Shown here in pieces: positions 17,463-26,043 of a DNA stretch of 35,064 nt (the first letter of the stretch is position 1; each line of letters begins with the position of its first letter). A program made the position numbers and the translations under genes. The notes under the pieces are model-generated. The model saw nothing but the letters and a program-made list of their open reading frames with translations. It ran no database searches and was not told the origin of the DNA. The DNA lies in contig JADCFA010000031.1 of assembly GCA_020249775.1 (NCBI GenBank), positions 1 to 35,064 on the forward strand. The letters run 5' to 3'. The stretch is from Roseomonas sp. (GTDB taxonomy: Bacteria; Pseudomonadota; Alphaproteobacteria; Acetobacterales; Acetobacteraceae).

Positions 17463-17533
17463 GTCTGTGTTTGATACCGTTTCGGCGGAAAGCTTAGGGC
17501 TGGGCGCGGTGCAGTCCAACCCCAGGCACACTT

Positions 17534-17746
17534 TCAGAGCGGCTTTTGCGCCTTTTCGAGCAAACGGCTCAAGAATCCGGGTTTTTTAGGCTCAGCGGGC
17601 GGTTTGGTGGCGGCAATGGTCGCCTCGGCTTCGGCGGCGGCGCGCTTTTCCTTCTCCTTCAGCCATTTTTCCAGGCTCATGCCTGCCTTGGCGGCGCGTT
17701 TGGCTTCATAGGCGCGTTGCGCTTCGGTCAATTTCCGGTCGGCCAT
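17534..17746 (-). CDS. small conserved lysine-rich protein, 70 aa
   Basis: The start is ATG 17746, preceded by GAGGT; the ATG further upstream at 17806 is not supported. The protein reads MADRKLTEAQRAYEAKRAAK, then GMSLEKWLKEKEKRAAAE, an Ala/Pro linker, and ends GFLSRLLEKAQKPL. It is a charged helical protein I recall as conserved but uncharacterised in alphaproteobacteria. The C-terminal amphipathic helix could contact membrane or a partner. It is probably monocistronic, divergent from the DUF1491 gene. Confidence 0.75.
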   Translation of the reverse strand: MADRKLTEAQRAYEAKRAAKAGMSLEKWLKEKEKRAAAEAEATIAATKPPAEPKKPGFLSRLLEKAQKPL

Positions 17747-17826
17747 GATCAGTACCTCTTTACCGGCGCTTGAATGGCGCGCCGCGCGACTTCCGGCAAG
17801 GGGCAAGAAGTGGCAGAAGCACCCCC

Positions 17827-18159
17827 ATGGACGCGAAAGTAAAGGCCGGTATTTGGGTTTCCATGGCGATCCGGCTTTCCGATATGGCCGGGCGGGCCGC
17901 TGCCGTGTTGCGCAAGGGGGACCCCGATAGCGGCGGCATTGTCTGCGTGCTGCGTGGGCGGGCGGGGGTGCAGGTGCTCAGCCAAATCCGCGATGCGGAG
18001 GGCCGGCCGGCCTGGCTGCGCGCGACGGGGCCCGGCCCGGTGGATCAGGAAACGGCTGATGCCTATGTCGCGCGGCAGGTGCAGCGCGATCCCGATCTTT
18101 GGGTGGTGGAATTCGATGCGCCGGATTTGCAACCGCCTTTTGAGGCGCGGCTGGTTTAA
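17827..18159 (+). CDS. DUF1491 family protein
   Basis: This 110-aa protein starts at ATG 17827 (MDAKVKAGIWVSMAIRLSD). The pattern of KAGIWV, VLRKGDPDSGGI, VLSQIRDAEGRPAWLRATG and AYVARQVQRDPDLWVVE matches DUF1491, a small alphaproteobacterial family of unknown function. It is a complete single-domain protein. It is convergent with the V4R gene, whose stop lies 11 nt beyond. The 80-nt gap upstream must contain promoters for both this gene and the divergent 70-aa gene. Confidence 0.88.
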   Translation: MDAKVKAGIWVSMAIRLSDMAGRAAAVLRKGDPDSGGIVCVLRGRAGVQVLSQIRDAEGRPAWLRATGPGPVDQETADAYVARQVQRDPDLWVVEFDAPDLQPPFEARLV

Positions 18160-18170
18160 CGCATCACGGC

Positions 18171-18698
18171 TCACACCGGTTCGCAGCGGAGTTCGAAGCG
18201 GCATTCGCTGGCGCCATGCGCCGCACAGGCGACTTCCCTGCAGGTGGGCTCAGCCGCCCGCCCGGCCTGTTCCATGACGAAGCGCATCGCACCGCCAAAA
18301 CTGCCTTCGAACATATAACAGACCGGGCGGCCAACCTGCCCGTAAGCGAGCGCATAGGCGGAATGGCGCACGGTTACTGCGGCGGTGCCGGCGGCCTCAT
18401 CCAAGCCAGTGATCTCAAACAACCCATAGCCGCGCTGGGATAGGCGCTTCAGATAATGGCGAAAGGTCTCAACCGGGCTCAACCCATGGGTCTTGGCTTC
18501 CGCGCGGCACCATTGCAGCGCGGACAGATCAGCCGAGCCATACATGATGCCGCGGAAGCGATCAGCGCCGATCGCTTCCTCCACGCTTTTCTGGATATTC
18601 ACCAGAAAATGGCGCGGCAGATAGATCATCGGCAGCCCATCGGTGCGCCAGATCCCGGTTTCGGGATCAACCTCAATCGGTACTGCCGGTCCGGCCAT
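18171..18698 (-). CDS. V4R-domain protein (DUF5943-like)
   Basis: The 175-aa protein has an N-terminal region (residues about 1-85) with GLPMIYLPRHFLVNIQKSVEEAIG and GIMYGSADLSA. The C-terminal half contains the V4R (4-vinyl reductase) signature, with a final CREVACAAHGASECRFELRC cysteine set. V4R domains bind small hydrophobic ligands and may hold metal through these cysteines. It follows the NIPSNAP gene by 5 nt in the same direction, so both are probably one operon. Enzyme activity is not predictable. Confidence 0.8.
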   Translation of the reverse strand: MAGPAVPIEVDPETGIWRTDGLPMIYLPRHFLVNIQKSVEEAIGADRFRGIMYGSADLSALQWCRAEAKTHGLSPVETFRHYLKRLSQRGYGLFEITGLDEAAGTAAVTVRHSAYALAYGQVGRPVCYMFEGSFGGAMRFVMEQAGRAAEPTCREVACAAHGASECRFELRCEPV

Positions 18699-18703
18699 GG
18701 GCT

Positions 18704-19042
18704 TCAGCCCTTCTGCGCGGCCTGGAAGGCTTCGAAGAAGGCGGTTGGCTTGACGATGCGATTCTGCATCTGCACCAGCGCGCCGGTATCCGCGACTTTC
18801 TTGAGATAGGCGGCCCAGGCGGGATCGGCGGCCATGGCGGCGCGACGACGTTCACGATCCGCCTGATCATCATAGGCCCACATATGGACAATGGTATTGA
18901 GCTCACCTTCGATGGTGGTGAACCAGCCATAGCAGCGGCCGAGGTGCTTTTTCTGGATCTCCCAGCCTTCCTTTTCATAAAGCGCGACGAAATCAGCGAC
19001 CTTATTGGGCAGGCAGGTATAGATCCGAAGATCAATGATCAT
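18704..19042 (-). CDS. NIPSNAP family protein
   Basis: This 112-aa ferredoxin-like-fold protein has the NIPSNAP pattern: MIIDLRIYTCLPNKVADFV, LYEKEGWEIQKKHLGRCYGWF, GELNTIVHMWAYDD and the WAAYLKK region. Bacterial NIPSNAP proteins often sit near degradative enzymes and may be oxygenase- or isomerase-like, but no activity can be assigned. It is the first gene of a two-gene operon with the V4R protein, and divergent from the PPOX-type flavoprotein with 107 nt between starts. Confidence 0.88.
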   Translation of the reverse strand: MIIDLRIYTCLPNKVADFVALYEKEGWEIQKKHLGRCYGWFTTIEGELNTIVHMWAYDDQADRERRRAAMAADPAWAAYLKKVADTGALVQMQNRIVKPTAFFEAFQAAQKG

Positions 19043-19149
19043 GGCGGGGTCTCCTTCAAGGGTGAAGACACCAGCTTAAGCGCACCCAGCCAGGCGGCGC
19101 TACTGCCCTTTTCTTGCTTTTGGCGCTGGTTTTTGCGACAGTGCTTTCC

Positions 19150-19761
19150 ATGGAACAATACGTCATCACCACCATCGCCGCGCTCGAAGCCTTGTATGAT
19201 CAGGTGCTGGAGACCGCCGCGAATAAATCCACCGATAGGCTGGATGCGCCAACGCGCGCCTTCATTGCCGCCTGTCCCTTTGTGCTGCTCGGCACCCAGG
19301 GCGCGCGCGGCAATCACATCACGCCGCGCGGCGACGCGCCGGGTTTTGTCCAGGTGCTGGATGACCAGCATGTGATGCTGCCTGATCGCAAGGGGAATAA
19401 CCGGCTGGATGGGCTGCGCGATATTCTGGAAGATAATCGCGTATCGCTGCTGTTCCTGATCCCCGGCGTAAATGAGACACTCCGTCTGCATGGCACCGCC
19501 ACCATTTCAACCGATCCGGCATTGCGCGCGCGGTCAGTGGCGCAGGGCAAGGAACCAGCCACTGTGCTGATCATCAAAATCCGCGAAATTTTCATACACT
19601 GCCCGAAATCGCTGATGCGCTCAGCCCTTTGGGGTGGTCGTACCCGCCCGGCTGAGGTGCCGAGCATGGGGCAATTGATCTCCGCCCACAAAAAAGGCGC
19701 AGTGGATGCGGCGGCCTTTGACCAGGCGGCACCGGCGCGCATGAAGGCCAATCTTTACTGA
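19150..19761 (+). CDS. PPOX-type FMN-dependent flavoprotein (MSMEG_1061-like)
   Basis: Start ATG 19150 (MEQYVITT) gives 203 aa; an upstream in-frame start at 19114 only adds hydrophobic residues. The split-barrel FMN-binding pattern is visible: FVLLGTQGARGNHITPRGD, LPDRKGNNRLDGLRDILED, VSLLFLIPGVNETLRLHGTA and the C-terminal HCPKSLMRSALWG. This matches the pyridoxamine-phosphate-oxidase-like subfamily represented by MSMEG_1061. The substrate is unknown. It is convergent with the MotB-like gene. An inverted repeat (19758-19763 with 19794-19799) spans the gap and may terminate transcription weakly. Confidence 0.87.
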   Translation: MEQYVITTIAALEALYDQVLETAANKSTDRLDAPTRAFIAACPFVLLGTQGARGNHITPRGDAPGFVQVLDDQHVMLPDRKGNNRLDGLRDILEDNRVSLLFLIPGVNETLRLHGTATISTDPALRARSVAQGKEPATVLIIKIREIFIHCPKSLMRSALWGGRTRPAEVPSMGQLISAHKKGAVDAAAFDQAAPARMKANLY

Positions 19762-19784
19762 CGCAGGGCGAAAGCGCCGCGCCT

Positions 19785-21197
19785 TCACCGATCCGTCAGG
19801 CGCAATTCAATGCGCCGATTGCGCGCCAGCGCCTGGGGTGAATCGCCCGAATCAATTGGTTGGGCATCGCCAAAGCTGGTAGCAGCGACACGGTTGGGCG
19901 GCAGGCCCTCGGCAATCAGCCTCTGGGCGACCGCAATGGCCCGCGCGGCGGCCAATTCCCAATTGCTGGCAAAGCGCGCGCTGCGAATGGGGTTGCGATC
20001 CGCATGACCATCCACGCGCAACACCCACGCAACATCAGCGGGGATCAATGGCGTTACCTCGGCCAGCACCGTTGCAAGTGCGCGCACCTGCCTGAGGCCG
20101 GCTTCTGACAATTCCGCGCTCGCCGGGGCGAAAAGCACCTCACCCTGAAAGATGAAGCGATCCCCCACAATGCGCACTTCCGGCCTTTCGCCCAGAACAT
20201 CACGCAGCCGGCCGAAGAAATCACTGCGGTAGCGTTGCAATTCCTCCACCCGCGCCGCAAGCGCGGCATTCAGGCGCTGACCGAGCAGCGCGATTTGCGC
20301 ATTGCGATCCCGCCCTTCCGCCTCCGCCAGATCAAGCGCGCGCGAGAGGCGGGCCAATTCCGCGCGCAGCGCTTCCGTCTGGCGCGTCAGCAGTGCCACT
20401 TGCGCGGCAGCGCTTTCTGCCAAGCGCGCGCGTTCGCCTGCTTCCGCTTCCGCACGCTCTCGCCCACGCTGTTCCTGCGCGGCGCGGCGTTCCAATTCAT
20501 CACGCAACGCCGTCAGCGCCCTGATCTGTTCGGAAAGCCGTGCCATCTCCGATAGCCGCTGCGTGACGGTTTCACGCTCGACCCGCACTTGCCGATCCAG
20601 CGCCTGGGCTTCGCGGCGCATCGCCTCAAGCGCGGCTTGTGCTGCCGCCAATTCTGTCTGGCTGCTGCGCAAATCCCGTTGCAACCGCGCGGCATCGCCC
20701 CCAGTGCGTTCAGCGCGCGAAAGTGCCTCGGCCAATTGCCGTTCCGTGGCAGCAGCGCGGTCCGCGGCACTGCGCGCGGCCAATTCCAAATCCGAAAGCC
20801 GCGCGCCTAACCTCTCGCGTTCACCGCGCAGCCCATCGCGTTCACCGGCAAGCCTGTCGCGTTCTTCGCGGAGCAATGCCAGGGATTGCATGGCTGCGTC
20901 ACGCGCGGCCGCCGTGCCGCGCAAATCATCACCGAGCCGCCCCAATTGCTGGCGCAATTGCTCCCCTTGGGCGGCTTCCAGTGAAAGTAAATCCGCCAAT
21001 TCGGCAACACGGCGATTGAGCTGATCCATCGCCTTTTCGCGAGAGCTCAGCGCCACCGAAAGAAAGCCCTGCGCCAGCACAAACACCAGAAGCACAAAGA
21101 TAATGACCATGAGCAGCGTGGAAAGCGCATCCACATAGCCTGGCCAGACATCCAGATTGCCGCCGCGCCCGCGCCGCCTTTCGGAAGACCCCGCCAT
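19785..21197 (-). CDS. MotB-like/OmpA peptidoglycan-binding protein with long coiled coil
   Basis: The 470-aa protein has a short cytoplasmic N-terminus and one membrane helix (residues about 20-45) reading WPGYVDALSTLLMVIIFVLL. Asp23 sits where MotB/ExbD-type stators carry the proton-binding acid. Residues about 50-330 are a heptad-rich coiled coil dominated by Arg, Glu, Ala and Leu. Residues about 345-470 are an OmpA-like domain (VDGHADRNP, SNWELAAARAIAVAQRL, NRRIELRL) that should bind peptidoglycan. It follows the MotA-like gene by 23 nt. No flagellar genes are nearby, so a non-flagellar envelope motor or force transducer is inferred. Confidence 0.9.
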   Translation of the reverse strand: MAGSSERRRGRGGNLDVWPGYVDALSTLLMVIIFVLLVFVLAQGFLSVALSSREKAMDQLNRRVAELADLLSLEAAQGEQLRQQLGRLGDDLRGTAAARDAAMQSLALLREERDRLAGERDGLRGERERLGARLSDLELAARSAADRAAATERQLAEALSRAERTGGDAARLQRDLRSSQTELAAAQAALEAMRREAQALDRQVRVERETVTQRLSEMARLSEQIRALTALRDELERRAAQEQRGRERAEAEAGERARLAESAAAQVALLTRQTEALRAELARLSRALDLAEAEGRDRNAQIALLGQRLNAALAARVEELQRYRSDFFGRLRDVLGERPEVRIVGDRFIFQGEVLFAPASAELSEAGLRQVRALATVLAEVTPLIPADVAWVLRVDGHADRNPIRSARFASNWELAAARAIAVAQRLIAEGLPPNRVAATSFGDAQPIDSGDSPQALARNRRIELRLTDR

Positions 21198-21220
21198 ATT
21201 CGCTTAGCGCTCTCTATCCA

Positions 21221-22357
21221 TCACCGCGGTTGTTCCTCTGCGATGGCGGCAATGGTACGGGTCAGGATCTTGATCTCATTGCGGATGTCATTGGTGGCTT
21301 GCGCGCGGCCTTGCGCCACTTCTTCCACCAAGCGCGCCAGATAGATTTCAAGATTGCGCAAATGTCCGCGCATCGCCTCGGTCTCGCTCCGATCAGCCTG
21401 GCTTTCGGCCAGGCGCGATATGGCTGGCGTCAGCCCATCCTGCGCATCGGCAATGCGGCGCATTAGCGTGTTATTGGCACGCATCTGTTCCGTCAGCACG
21501 GTCATGCGTTCGGTCAGCGTCATCAGCGCCTGGGATGTGGCGGCGCGGCCTTCCTCGCCACGCGCAATGGTGGATTGCAGGGTTTCCAGATTCTCGGCGG
21601 TTTGTTCTAAAAGCGCCTGGACATAGGCGGGCACACTGCCCTCCCCTTCCTGGCCCAGAATGCCGGAAGAAAGCCGCGTCAGCCCAGCCAGCCATTCTTC
21701 CAGATCATTGAAGAAACGGTTCTGTGCCTGCCCCGCTGTCAGGTCCAAAAACCCCACCACCAGCGCGCCGGCCAAGCCAAGCATGGAGGCAGAAAAGGCC
21801 GTTCCCATGCCCTGCAAGGGTTTGGCGAGCCCTGCCTTCAATTGTTCAAACAGCACATTCAAATCGCCGGAACCGACGGACATATTGCCGATCACATCCG
21901 CGATGGACGCGATGGTCAGCAGCAAGCCCCAGAAAGTGCCAAGCAGCCCAAGGAAAATCAGCAAGCCAGTGACGTAGCGCGAAAGTTCGCGCCGTTCATC
22001 AAGCCGTGATTGCAGCCCATCCAACACGCTCCGCATCGCGGAAGCCGAAAGCGAAACGCGATCATTCCGCCGCCCTGACAGCATGGATACCATGGGCGCC
22101 AGCAAGCGCGGCTGGCGCGCGGAAAGCCCATCCTTGGGCGCACGAAAACCATCAACCCAGGCCACTTCGCGCCGCAGCGACAGCACCTGGCTGAAGGTCA
22201 TGCCAATGCCAAACAGCAGCACGGCCAGGATCACGCCATTCAGCAGCGGATTGGCCTGAAAAGCATGGATCAAATCCGGGCCCAGCATGGCGGCAATGCC
22301 ACCCACTGCGGCCAGGAAAATCAGCATGCGCCAGAGATAGATTGTTGGCTGGGTCAT
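21221..22357 (-). CDS. MotA/TolQ/ExbB-like proton channel protein
   Basis: The 378-aa protein has membrane segments near residues 10-30, 38-60, 125-150 and 195-220. The ExbB/MotA core is visible as YVTGLLIFLGLLGTFWGLLLT and GMGTAFSASMLGLAGALVVG. A C-terminal cytoplasmic helical tail (about 240-378) is rich in Glu, Arg and Thr. Its partner is the MotB-like protein encoded downstream. Together they should form a 5:2-type proton-driven complex. ATG 22357 overlaps the stop of the OmpA-like gene by ATGA. Confidence 0.9.
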   Translation of the reverse strand: MTQPTIYLWRMLIFLAAVGGIAAMLGPDLIHAFQANPLLNGVILAVLLFGIGMTFSQVLSLRREVAWVDGFRAPKDGLSARQPRLLAPMVSMLSGRRNDRVSLSASAMRSVLDGLQSRLDERRELSRYVTGLLIFLGLLGTFWGLLLTIASIADVIGNMSVGSGDLNVLFEQLKAGLAKPLQGMGTAFSASMLGLAGALVVGFLDLTAGQAQNRFFNDLEEWLAGLTRLSSGILGQEGEGSVPAYVQALLEQTAENLETLQSTIARGEEGRAATSQALMTLTERMTVLTEQMRANNTLMRRIADAQDGLTPAISRLAESQADRSETEAMRGHLRNLEIYLARLVEEVAQGRAQATNDIRNEIKILTRTIAAIAEEQPR

Positions 22358-22893
22358 GATCGCCTTGCCTCCGCATTTGGGCTTGCCACGCCGGGGGGCA
22401 GGATGTCCACCGCATCCTGCGCACCGGAAAGCCGGCCCAGCGGGCGGAGGTCAATGCGCGTTGGCGTCAGCCCGCCCGCCACCAGCGCTGATTTCACCGC
22501 CTGCGCGCGCGCCAAGCTGAGCCGCCTGGCAGCCGAGACATCATCCGCCGGCCCCGCCACCTGGGCTTCCACCGTGATCCTGCCCTGGGGGAGCGCCGCC
22601 AACTCGCGGGCCAAAGCTTGGATGCCGGCCGTCTGCGCCGGCGTGAGGTCCGCGCCCGTCATGCGCAGGCGAAAGCCCCCCTGGGGCAGTGTTTGCAGGC
22701 CCTGCAAAGGCCGAGGCGTGGCTTGCGGCGTTTGTGGGCGGAGCGGCGTCAATTGTACCGGGGGTGGCGGCGCCGGGGCAGGGTCTGGCGGCAGCGCCTG
22801 ATCGGGCGTTTCCGCCCGCGCTGCCAAGCCGAGTAAGCCGCACCCGGCCGCCAGGGCAGCCCGCCTGGAAAGGGATACCCTTCCCTTAATCAT
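22354..22893 (-). CDS. small OmpA-like periplasmic protein
   Basis: I start it at ATG 22893 (MIKGRVSLSRRAALAAGC), which overlaps the suhB-like stop as ATGA; the frame to 22977 is an extension into that gene. An N-terminal signal is likely (residues 1-27, twin-Arg SRRAALAAG, then LAARAE). A proline-rich linker (about 30-70) follows. The C-terminal domain (about 75-160) resembles a degenerate OmpA fold (QGRITVEAQVAGPADD, SLARAQAVKSALVAGGLTPTRIDLRPLG). It lacks the full NRRIE motif. It is encoded between the phosphatase and the MotA-like gene and is probably an accessory of the envelope complex. Confidence 0.75.
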   Translation of the reverse strand: MIKGRVSLSRRAALAAGCGLLGLAARAETPDQALPPDPAPAPPPPVQLTPLRPQTPQATPRPLQGLQTLPQGGFRLRMTGADLTPAQTAGIQALARELAALPQGRITVEAQVAGPADDVSAARRLSLARAQAVKSALVAGGLTPTRIDLRPLGRLSGAQDAVDILPPGVASPNAEARRS

Positions 22894-23741
22894 CCCGCCG
22901 CCTGATGCGCCTTCACGGCGGCGATGCCCTCGGCCACTACCTCGCGCAGCTTCGGTTGCAGCGCCGGATTGCCGCAAACCACCATGCCTGAAGGATAGGG
23001 GTCATTGCCGTCAGGGTCGCTCACGAAGCCGCCGGCTTCACGCACCAGCACGATCCCGGCGGCGATATCCCAGGGCTTCAGCCCCAATTCCCAGAAGCCA
23101 TCATAACGCCCCGCCGCTACCCAAGCGAGGTCAAGCGCCGCCGCGCCAAAGCGCCGCACACCGGCCACCTGGGGCATCAGCTTGTGCAGGGTGGCGCTGA
23201 ATTCCGCCTTGCGCGCGACGCCGCCGAAGGGAATGCCGGTCGCGAACAGGGCTTCGCGCATATCCTTTCGGCCGGAAACCCGCAGGCGCTTGTCGTTCAA
23301 GAAGGCCCCCACACCCTTTTCGGCCCAGAACATCTCATCCGAGGCAGGGTTATAGACCACGCCCGCGACCAGTTCCGTCTTATCGGCGGCGATGCGTTTT
23401 TCCACGCCGACACTGATCGCCCAATGGGGAATGCCATGCAGGAAATTGGTGGTGCCATCCAAAGGGTCCACTACCCAGCGCCATTCCCAATCATCGCCGC
23501 CGGAGGCGCCTGATTCTTCCATCAGGAAGGCAAAGCCGGGGCGAGCCTTGGAAAGCTCCTCCCGTAATGTCTGTTCAGCGCGGAGATCGGCGGTGGAGAC
23601 GAAATCCGATGGCCCCTTCACGCTGACCTGAAGCTGCTCCACCTCACCAAAGTCACGCAGCAGCCGGCGTCCTGCCTTCTGCACGGCGGCGGTCACAACC
23701 TGCATGGCCGGGGAAAGGCGGGCGGAAAGCGGGGGCATCAT
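22890..23741 (-). CDS. suhB: inositol monophosphatase family protein (SuhB-like)
   Basis: The 283-aa protein has the metal-dependent phosphatase motifs LMEESGASG, WVVDPLDGTTNFLHGIPHWAIS and LKPWDIAAGIVLVREAGG. It probably removes phosphate from inositol monophosphate or a related sugar phosphate. Some homologues act instead as SuhB in NusA/rRNA control or as CysQ-like enzymes, so the symbol is tentative. It is the first gene of the operon that continues into the OmpA-like, MotA-like and MotB-like genes. Confidence 0.85.
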   Translation of the reverse strand: MMPPLSARLSPAMQVVTAAVQKAGRRLLRDFGEVEQLQVSVKGPSDFVSTADLRAEQTLREELSKARPGFAFLMEESGASGGDDWEWRWVVDPLDGTTNFLHGIPHWAISVGVEKRIAADKTELVAGVVYNPASDEMFWAEKGVGAFLNDKRLRVSGRKDMREALFATGIPFGGVARKAEFSATLHKLMPQVAGVRRFGAAALDLAWVAAGRYDGFWELGLKPWDIAAGIVLVREAGGFVSDPDGNDPYPSGMVVCGNPALQPKLREVVAEGIAAVKAHQAAG

Positions 23742-23799
23742 TCAATCCTTGAAGCTTCAAAAGAGCAGAGATTCGGTTAACGCAGAACCGGGAAAAGAA

Positions 23800-23830
23800 A
23801 AAGCCGGCTCCACTTGCATGGGGCCGGCCT
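23800..23830 (-). terminator. rho-independent terminator after tctA
   Basis: A GC-rich hairpin is formed on the minus strand by two GCCGGC arms (23823-23828 and 23803-23808) with flanking pairs around a loop near 23812-23820. It is followed by a T run (TTTTTC). It lies 20-50 nt beyond the tctA stop and fits a transcription terminator for the transporter operon. Confidence 0.65.
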
Positions 23831-23850
23831 TGGTAGGGGGCGCGCCGCCG

Positions 23851-25350
23851 TTATTCCTGCAGCGCCTTGTCCTTGCCCTTGCGGATATTGGGCATCAGCA
23901 TCGCAATCAGCGCGATGGCGCCAATCGCCAGCATGGTGGCGCTGATCGGGCGCTGGACAAACACCATGGGGTCACCGCGCGAAAGCAGCATGGCGCGGCG
24001 CAGATGTTCTTCCATCATTGGCCCCAGCACGAAGCCAATCAGCATCGGCGCCGGTTCCAACCGCAGCTTGGAACAAAGGTAGCCGAACAGGCCGAAGAAC
24101 ACGGTCTGATAAACATCGAAGACATTGTTCGACAGCGAATAGACCCCAATCGCGCAGAAGATGAGGATCGAGGGATACATGTGGCGATAGGGTACCGCCA
24201 GCAGCTTCACCCAAACCCCAATCAAGGGCAGGTTGATGACCAGCAGCATCAAGTTACCGACCCACATGGAGGCGATCAGCCCCCAGAACAGATCAGGCTG
24301 CGCTTCCACCATGCGCGGTCCCGGCTGGATGCCCTGAATGATCAGCGCGCCCACCATCAGCGCCATCACCGCATTGGCCGGAATGCCAAGCGTCAGCAGC
24401 GGAATGAAGGAGGTTTGCGAAGCGGCATTATTGGCCGCTTCCGGGCCGGCCACCCCTTCAATGGCGCCAGTGCCAAATTCATGCCGCCCGCGGGAGACCT
24501 TGCGTTCCATCATATAAGAACCGAAGGAAGCCAGCGCCGCGCCGCCACCCGGCAGAATGCCCAGCAAGCTGCCAACGGCCGTGCCGCGCAACACAGCGGG
24601 GGTGGCGCGGATCACTTCTTCCCGCGTCATCATCAGGCTGCCGACCTTGCCGGTCATGACGCTGCGCGCTTCGGGCTTTTCCAGGTTGAGGATGATTTCG
24701 GCGATGCCGAACATCCCCATGGCGATGGACACAAAGCCGATACCATCGGAAAGCTCAGGAATACCGAAGGTGAAGCGCTGCTGGCCGGTTTGGACGTCAG
24801 TGCCGACCAGGCCGAGCGCCACGCCAAACACTACCATGCCGATAGACTTGATCACTGAACCCTGCGCCAGCACCGCCGAAATAATCAGGCCGAGCAGCAT
24901 GAGGGAGAAGTAATCCGCCGGCCCGAAGGACAGCGCGACCGAGGTGAGAAGCGGTCCGGACGCCGCCACCAGCACGGTGGAAACGCAACCGGCGAAGAAG
25001 GAGGCGACCGCGGCGATGGTCAGCGCCGCACCGGCGCGACCCCTGCGGGCCATTTTATAGCCTTCCAGCGTTGTGACGACCGAACTGACCTCACCTGGTA
25101 GGTTCAGCAGAATGGCCGTGGTGGAACCGCCATATTGGGCGCCGTAATAAATGCCCGCCAACATGATGATGGCGGTGGTGGCGGGCTGGCCAAAAGTGAT
25201 CGGCAGCAGCAGCGAAATCGTTGCCACAGGGCCAATGCCCGGCAGCACGCCGATGGCGGTGCCGATGATGCAGCCGATCAGGCAGAAAAGCAGGTTATTC
25301 AGCGTGAAAGCAACGCCGAAGCCATGCGCGAGATTGGCAATAAGATCCAT
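23851..25350 (-). CDS. tctA: tripartite tricarboxylate transporter permease, large subunit TctA
   Basis: TctA is the large membrane subunit of a tripartite tricarboxylate transporter, which imports carboxylates with a periplasmic binding protein. The 499-aa protein has about a dozen hydrophobic segments. Two conserved loops are visible: [17 protein letters not shown] near residue 38 and [17 protein letters not shown] near residue 263. [20 protein letters not shown] and the [17 protein letters not shown] segment are also present. It is the last gene of tctC-tctB-tctA, 18 nt after tctB, and is followed by a terminator. Confidence 0.95.
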   Translation of the reverse strand: MDLIANLAHGFGVAFTLNNLLFCLIGCIIGTAIGVLPGIGPVATISLLLPITFGQPATTAIIMLAGIYYGAQYGGSTTAILLNLPGEVSSVVTTLEGYKMARRGRAGAALTIAAVASFFAGCVSTVLVAASGPLLTSVALSFGPADYFSLMLLGLIISAVLAQGSVIKSIGMVVFGVALGLVGTDVQTGQQRFTFGIPELSDGIGFVSIAMGMFGIAEIILNLEKPEARSVMTGKVGSLMMTREEVIRATPAVLRGTAVGSLLGILPGGGAALASFGSYMMERKVSRGRHEFGTGAIEGVAGPEAANNAASQTSFIPLLTLGIPANAVMALMVGALIIQGIQPGPRMVEAQPDLFWGLIASMWVGNLMLLVINLPLIGVWVKLLAVPYRHMYPSILIFCAIGVYSLSNNVFDVYQTVFFGLFGYLCSKLRLEPAPMLIGFVLGPMMEEHLRRAMLLSRGDPMVFVQRPISATMLAIGAIALIAMLMPNIRKGKDKALQE

Positions 25351-25368
25351 GGTGTTTTGCCTTCCCGA

Positions 25369-25971
25369 TCAGAGCTGCGGCCAGAGCGGCACGCGGATAT
25401 CAAGGTAATGGATGAAGATCGCCCAGCAAAGAATGCACAGGAAGGCACAAAGCCCGGCAACCCCAAGCGGACGTTCCAAATGCTCCCGATCCGCAAGTGC
25501 AGAGCAGATCACCGTGATGATGATGGCGACAATAATACCAAGCGGTTCAAGCGCCAGGCCAAACAGGGTGAAGGCGGCACTCGGCAAGAATAGGGCGCGC
25601 CATCCAGGTGGCACTGAAGCCACAAGGCAGCCAACGAACATGCCGATGCCAAGCGCATTCCAGCCAGAAGATGGGAAGCCCGGAATGCGCGCGGCGATCA
25701 TGCCGGCCGCGACGCCAACAACACCCCCGGCGACCAGGAAGCCGATTTCGGCAGGGGTCCAATCATCAAGCGGGTCCGGGCCATTGAACAGGCCAAAGAA
25801 TAGCACCATCCCACCAAGGATGATCTGCAGCCAAAAGACCAGCATGGGCATATAGCCCGGCCCCATGCGGCGCGCCGTGCCAAGATTATGGTCCTGATTG
25901 AGCCACAGGCCGATGGCAGCCAGGCCGATAAACAGCCCCGCCGACAGCAAGTCTTTTGTGTTAAGTTTCAT
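25369..25971 (-). CDS. tctB: tripartite tricarboxylate transporter small subunit TctB
   Basis: The 200-aa small membrane subunit has hydrophobic segments near residues 10-27, 45-65, 80-100, 105-145 and 165-195, typical of the four-to-five-helix TctB fold. N-terminal MKLNTKDLLSAGLFIGLAA and the RMGPGYMPMLVFW motif are visible. It lies between tctC and tctA and is inferred to form the permease with TctA. The 72-nt gap to tctC contains small hairpins. Confidence 0.9.
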   Translation of the reverse strand: MKLNTKDLLSAGLFIGLAAIGLWLNQDHNLGTARRMGPGYMPMLVFWLQIILGGMVLFFGLFNGPDPLDDWTPAEIGFLVAGGVVGVAAGMIAARIPGFPSSGWNALGIGMFVGCLVASVPPGWRALFLPSAAFTLFGLALEPLGIIVAIIITVICSALADREHLERPLGVAGLCAFLCILCWAIFIHYLDIRVPLWPQL

Positions 25972-25990
25972 CCTCGTCGTCCACCCTTCG

Positions 25991-26028
25991 TGACCCTTCG
26001 GGTCAGCCTTGCCCCCAAGCCTTTCGGC
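25991..26028 (-). promoter_or_regulatory. intercistronic hairpins between tctC and tctB
   Basis: A perfect 6-bp stem (25991-25996 with 26000-26005, loop of 3) and a short GNRA-type hairpin (26019-26028, GCC-GAAA-GGC on the minus strand) lie between the tctC stop and tctB. Such stems often protect the binding-protein mRNA or limit read-through, giving more TctC than TctAB. The effect here is inference. Confidence 0.4.
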
Positions 26029-26043
26029 CCTATTGCGTCAACA

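Noticed and set aside
20302-21024. Long Ser/Arg-rich plus-strand ORF opposite the MotB-like coiled coil
   Set aside because: It is the antisense of a repetitive coiled-coil region; its composition (Ser, Arg, Ala) is that of a frame shadow.
19785-22357. MotA/MotB-like pair as a Zorya defence system (ZorA/ZorB)
   Set aside because: No ZorC, ZorD or ZorE-like helicase/nuclease gene is adjacent. The neighbours are an OmpA-like protein and an IMPase, and the pair looks like a chromosomal envelope module.
23704-24858. 384-aa His/Gln-rich ORF opposite tctA
   Set aside because: It is antisense to a clear TctA gene and has shadow-like composition without any domain.
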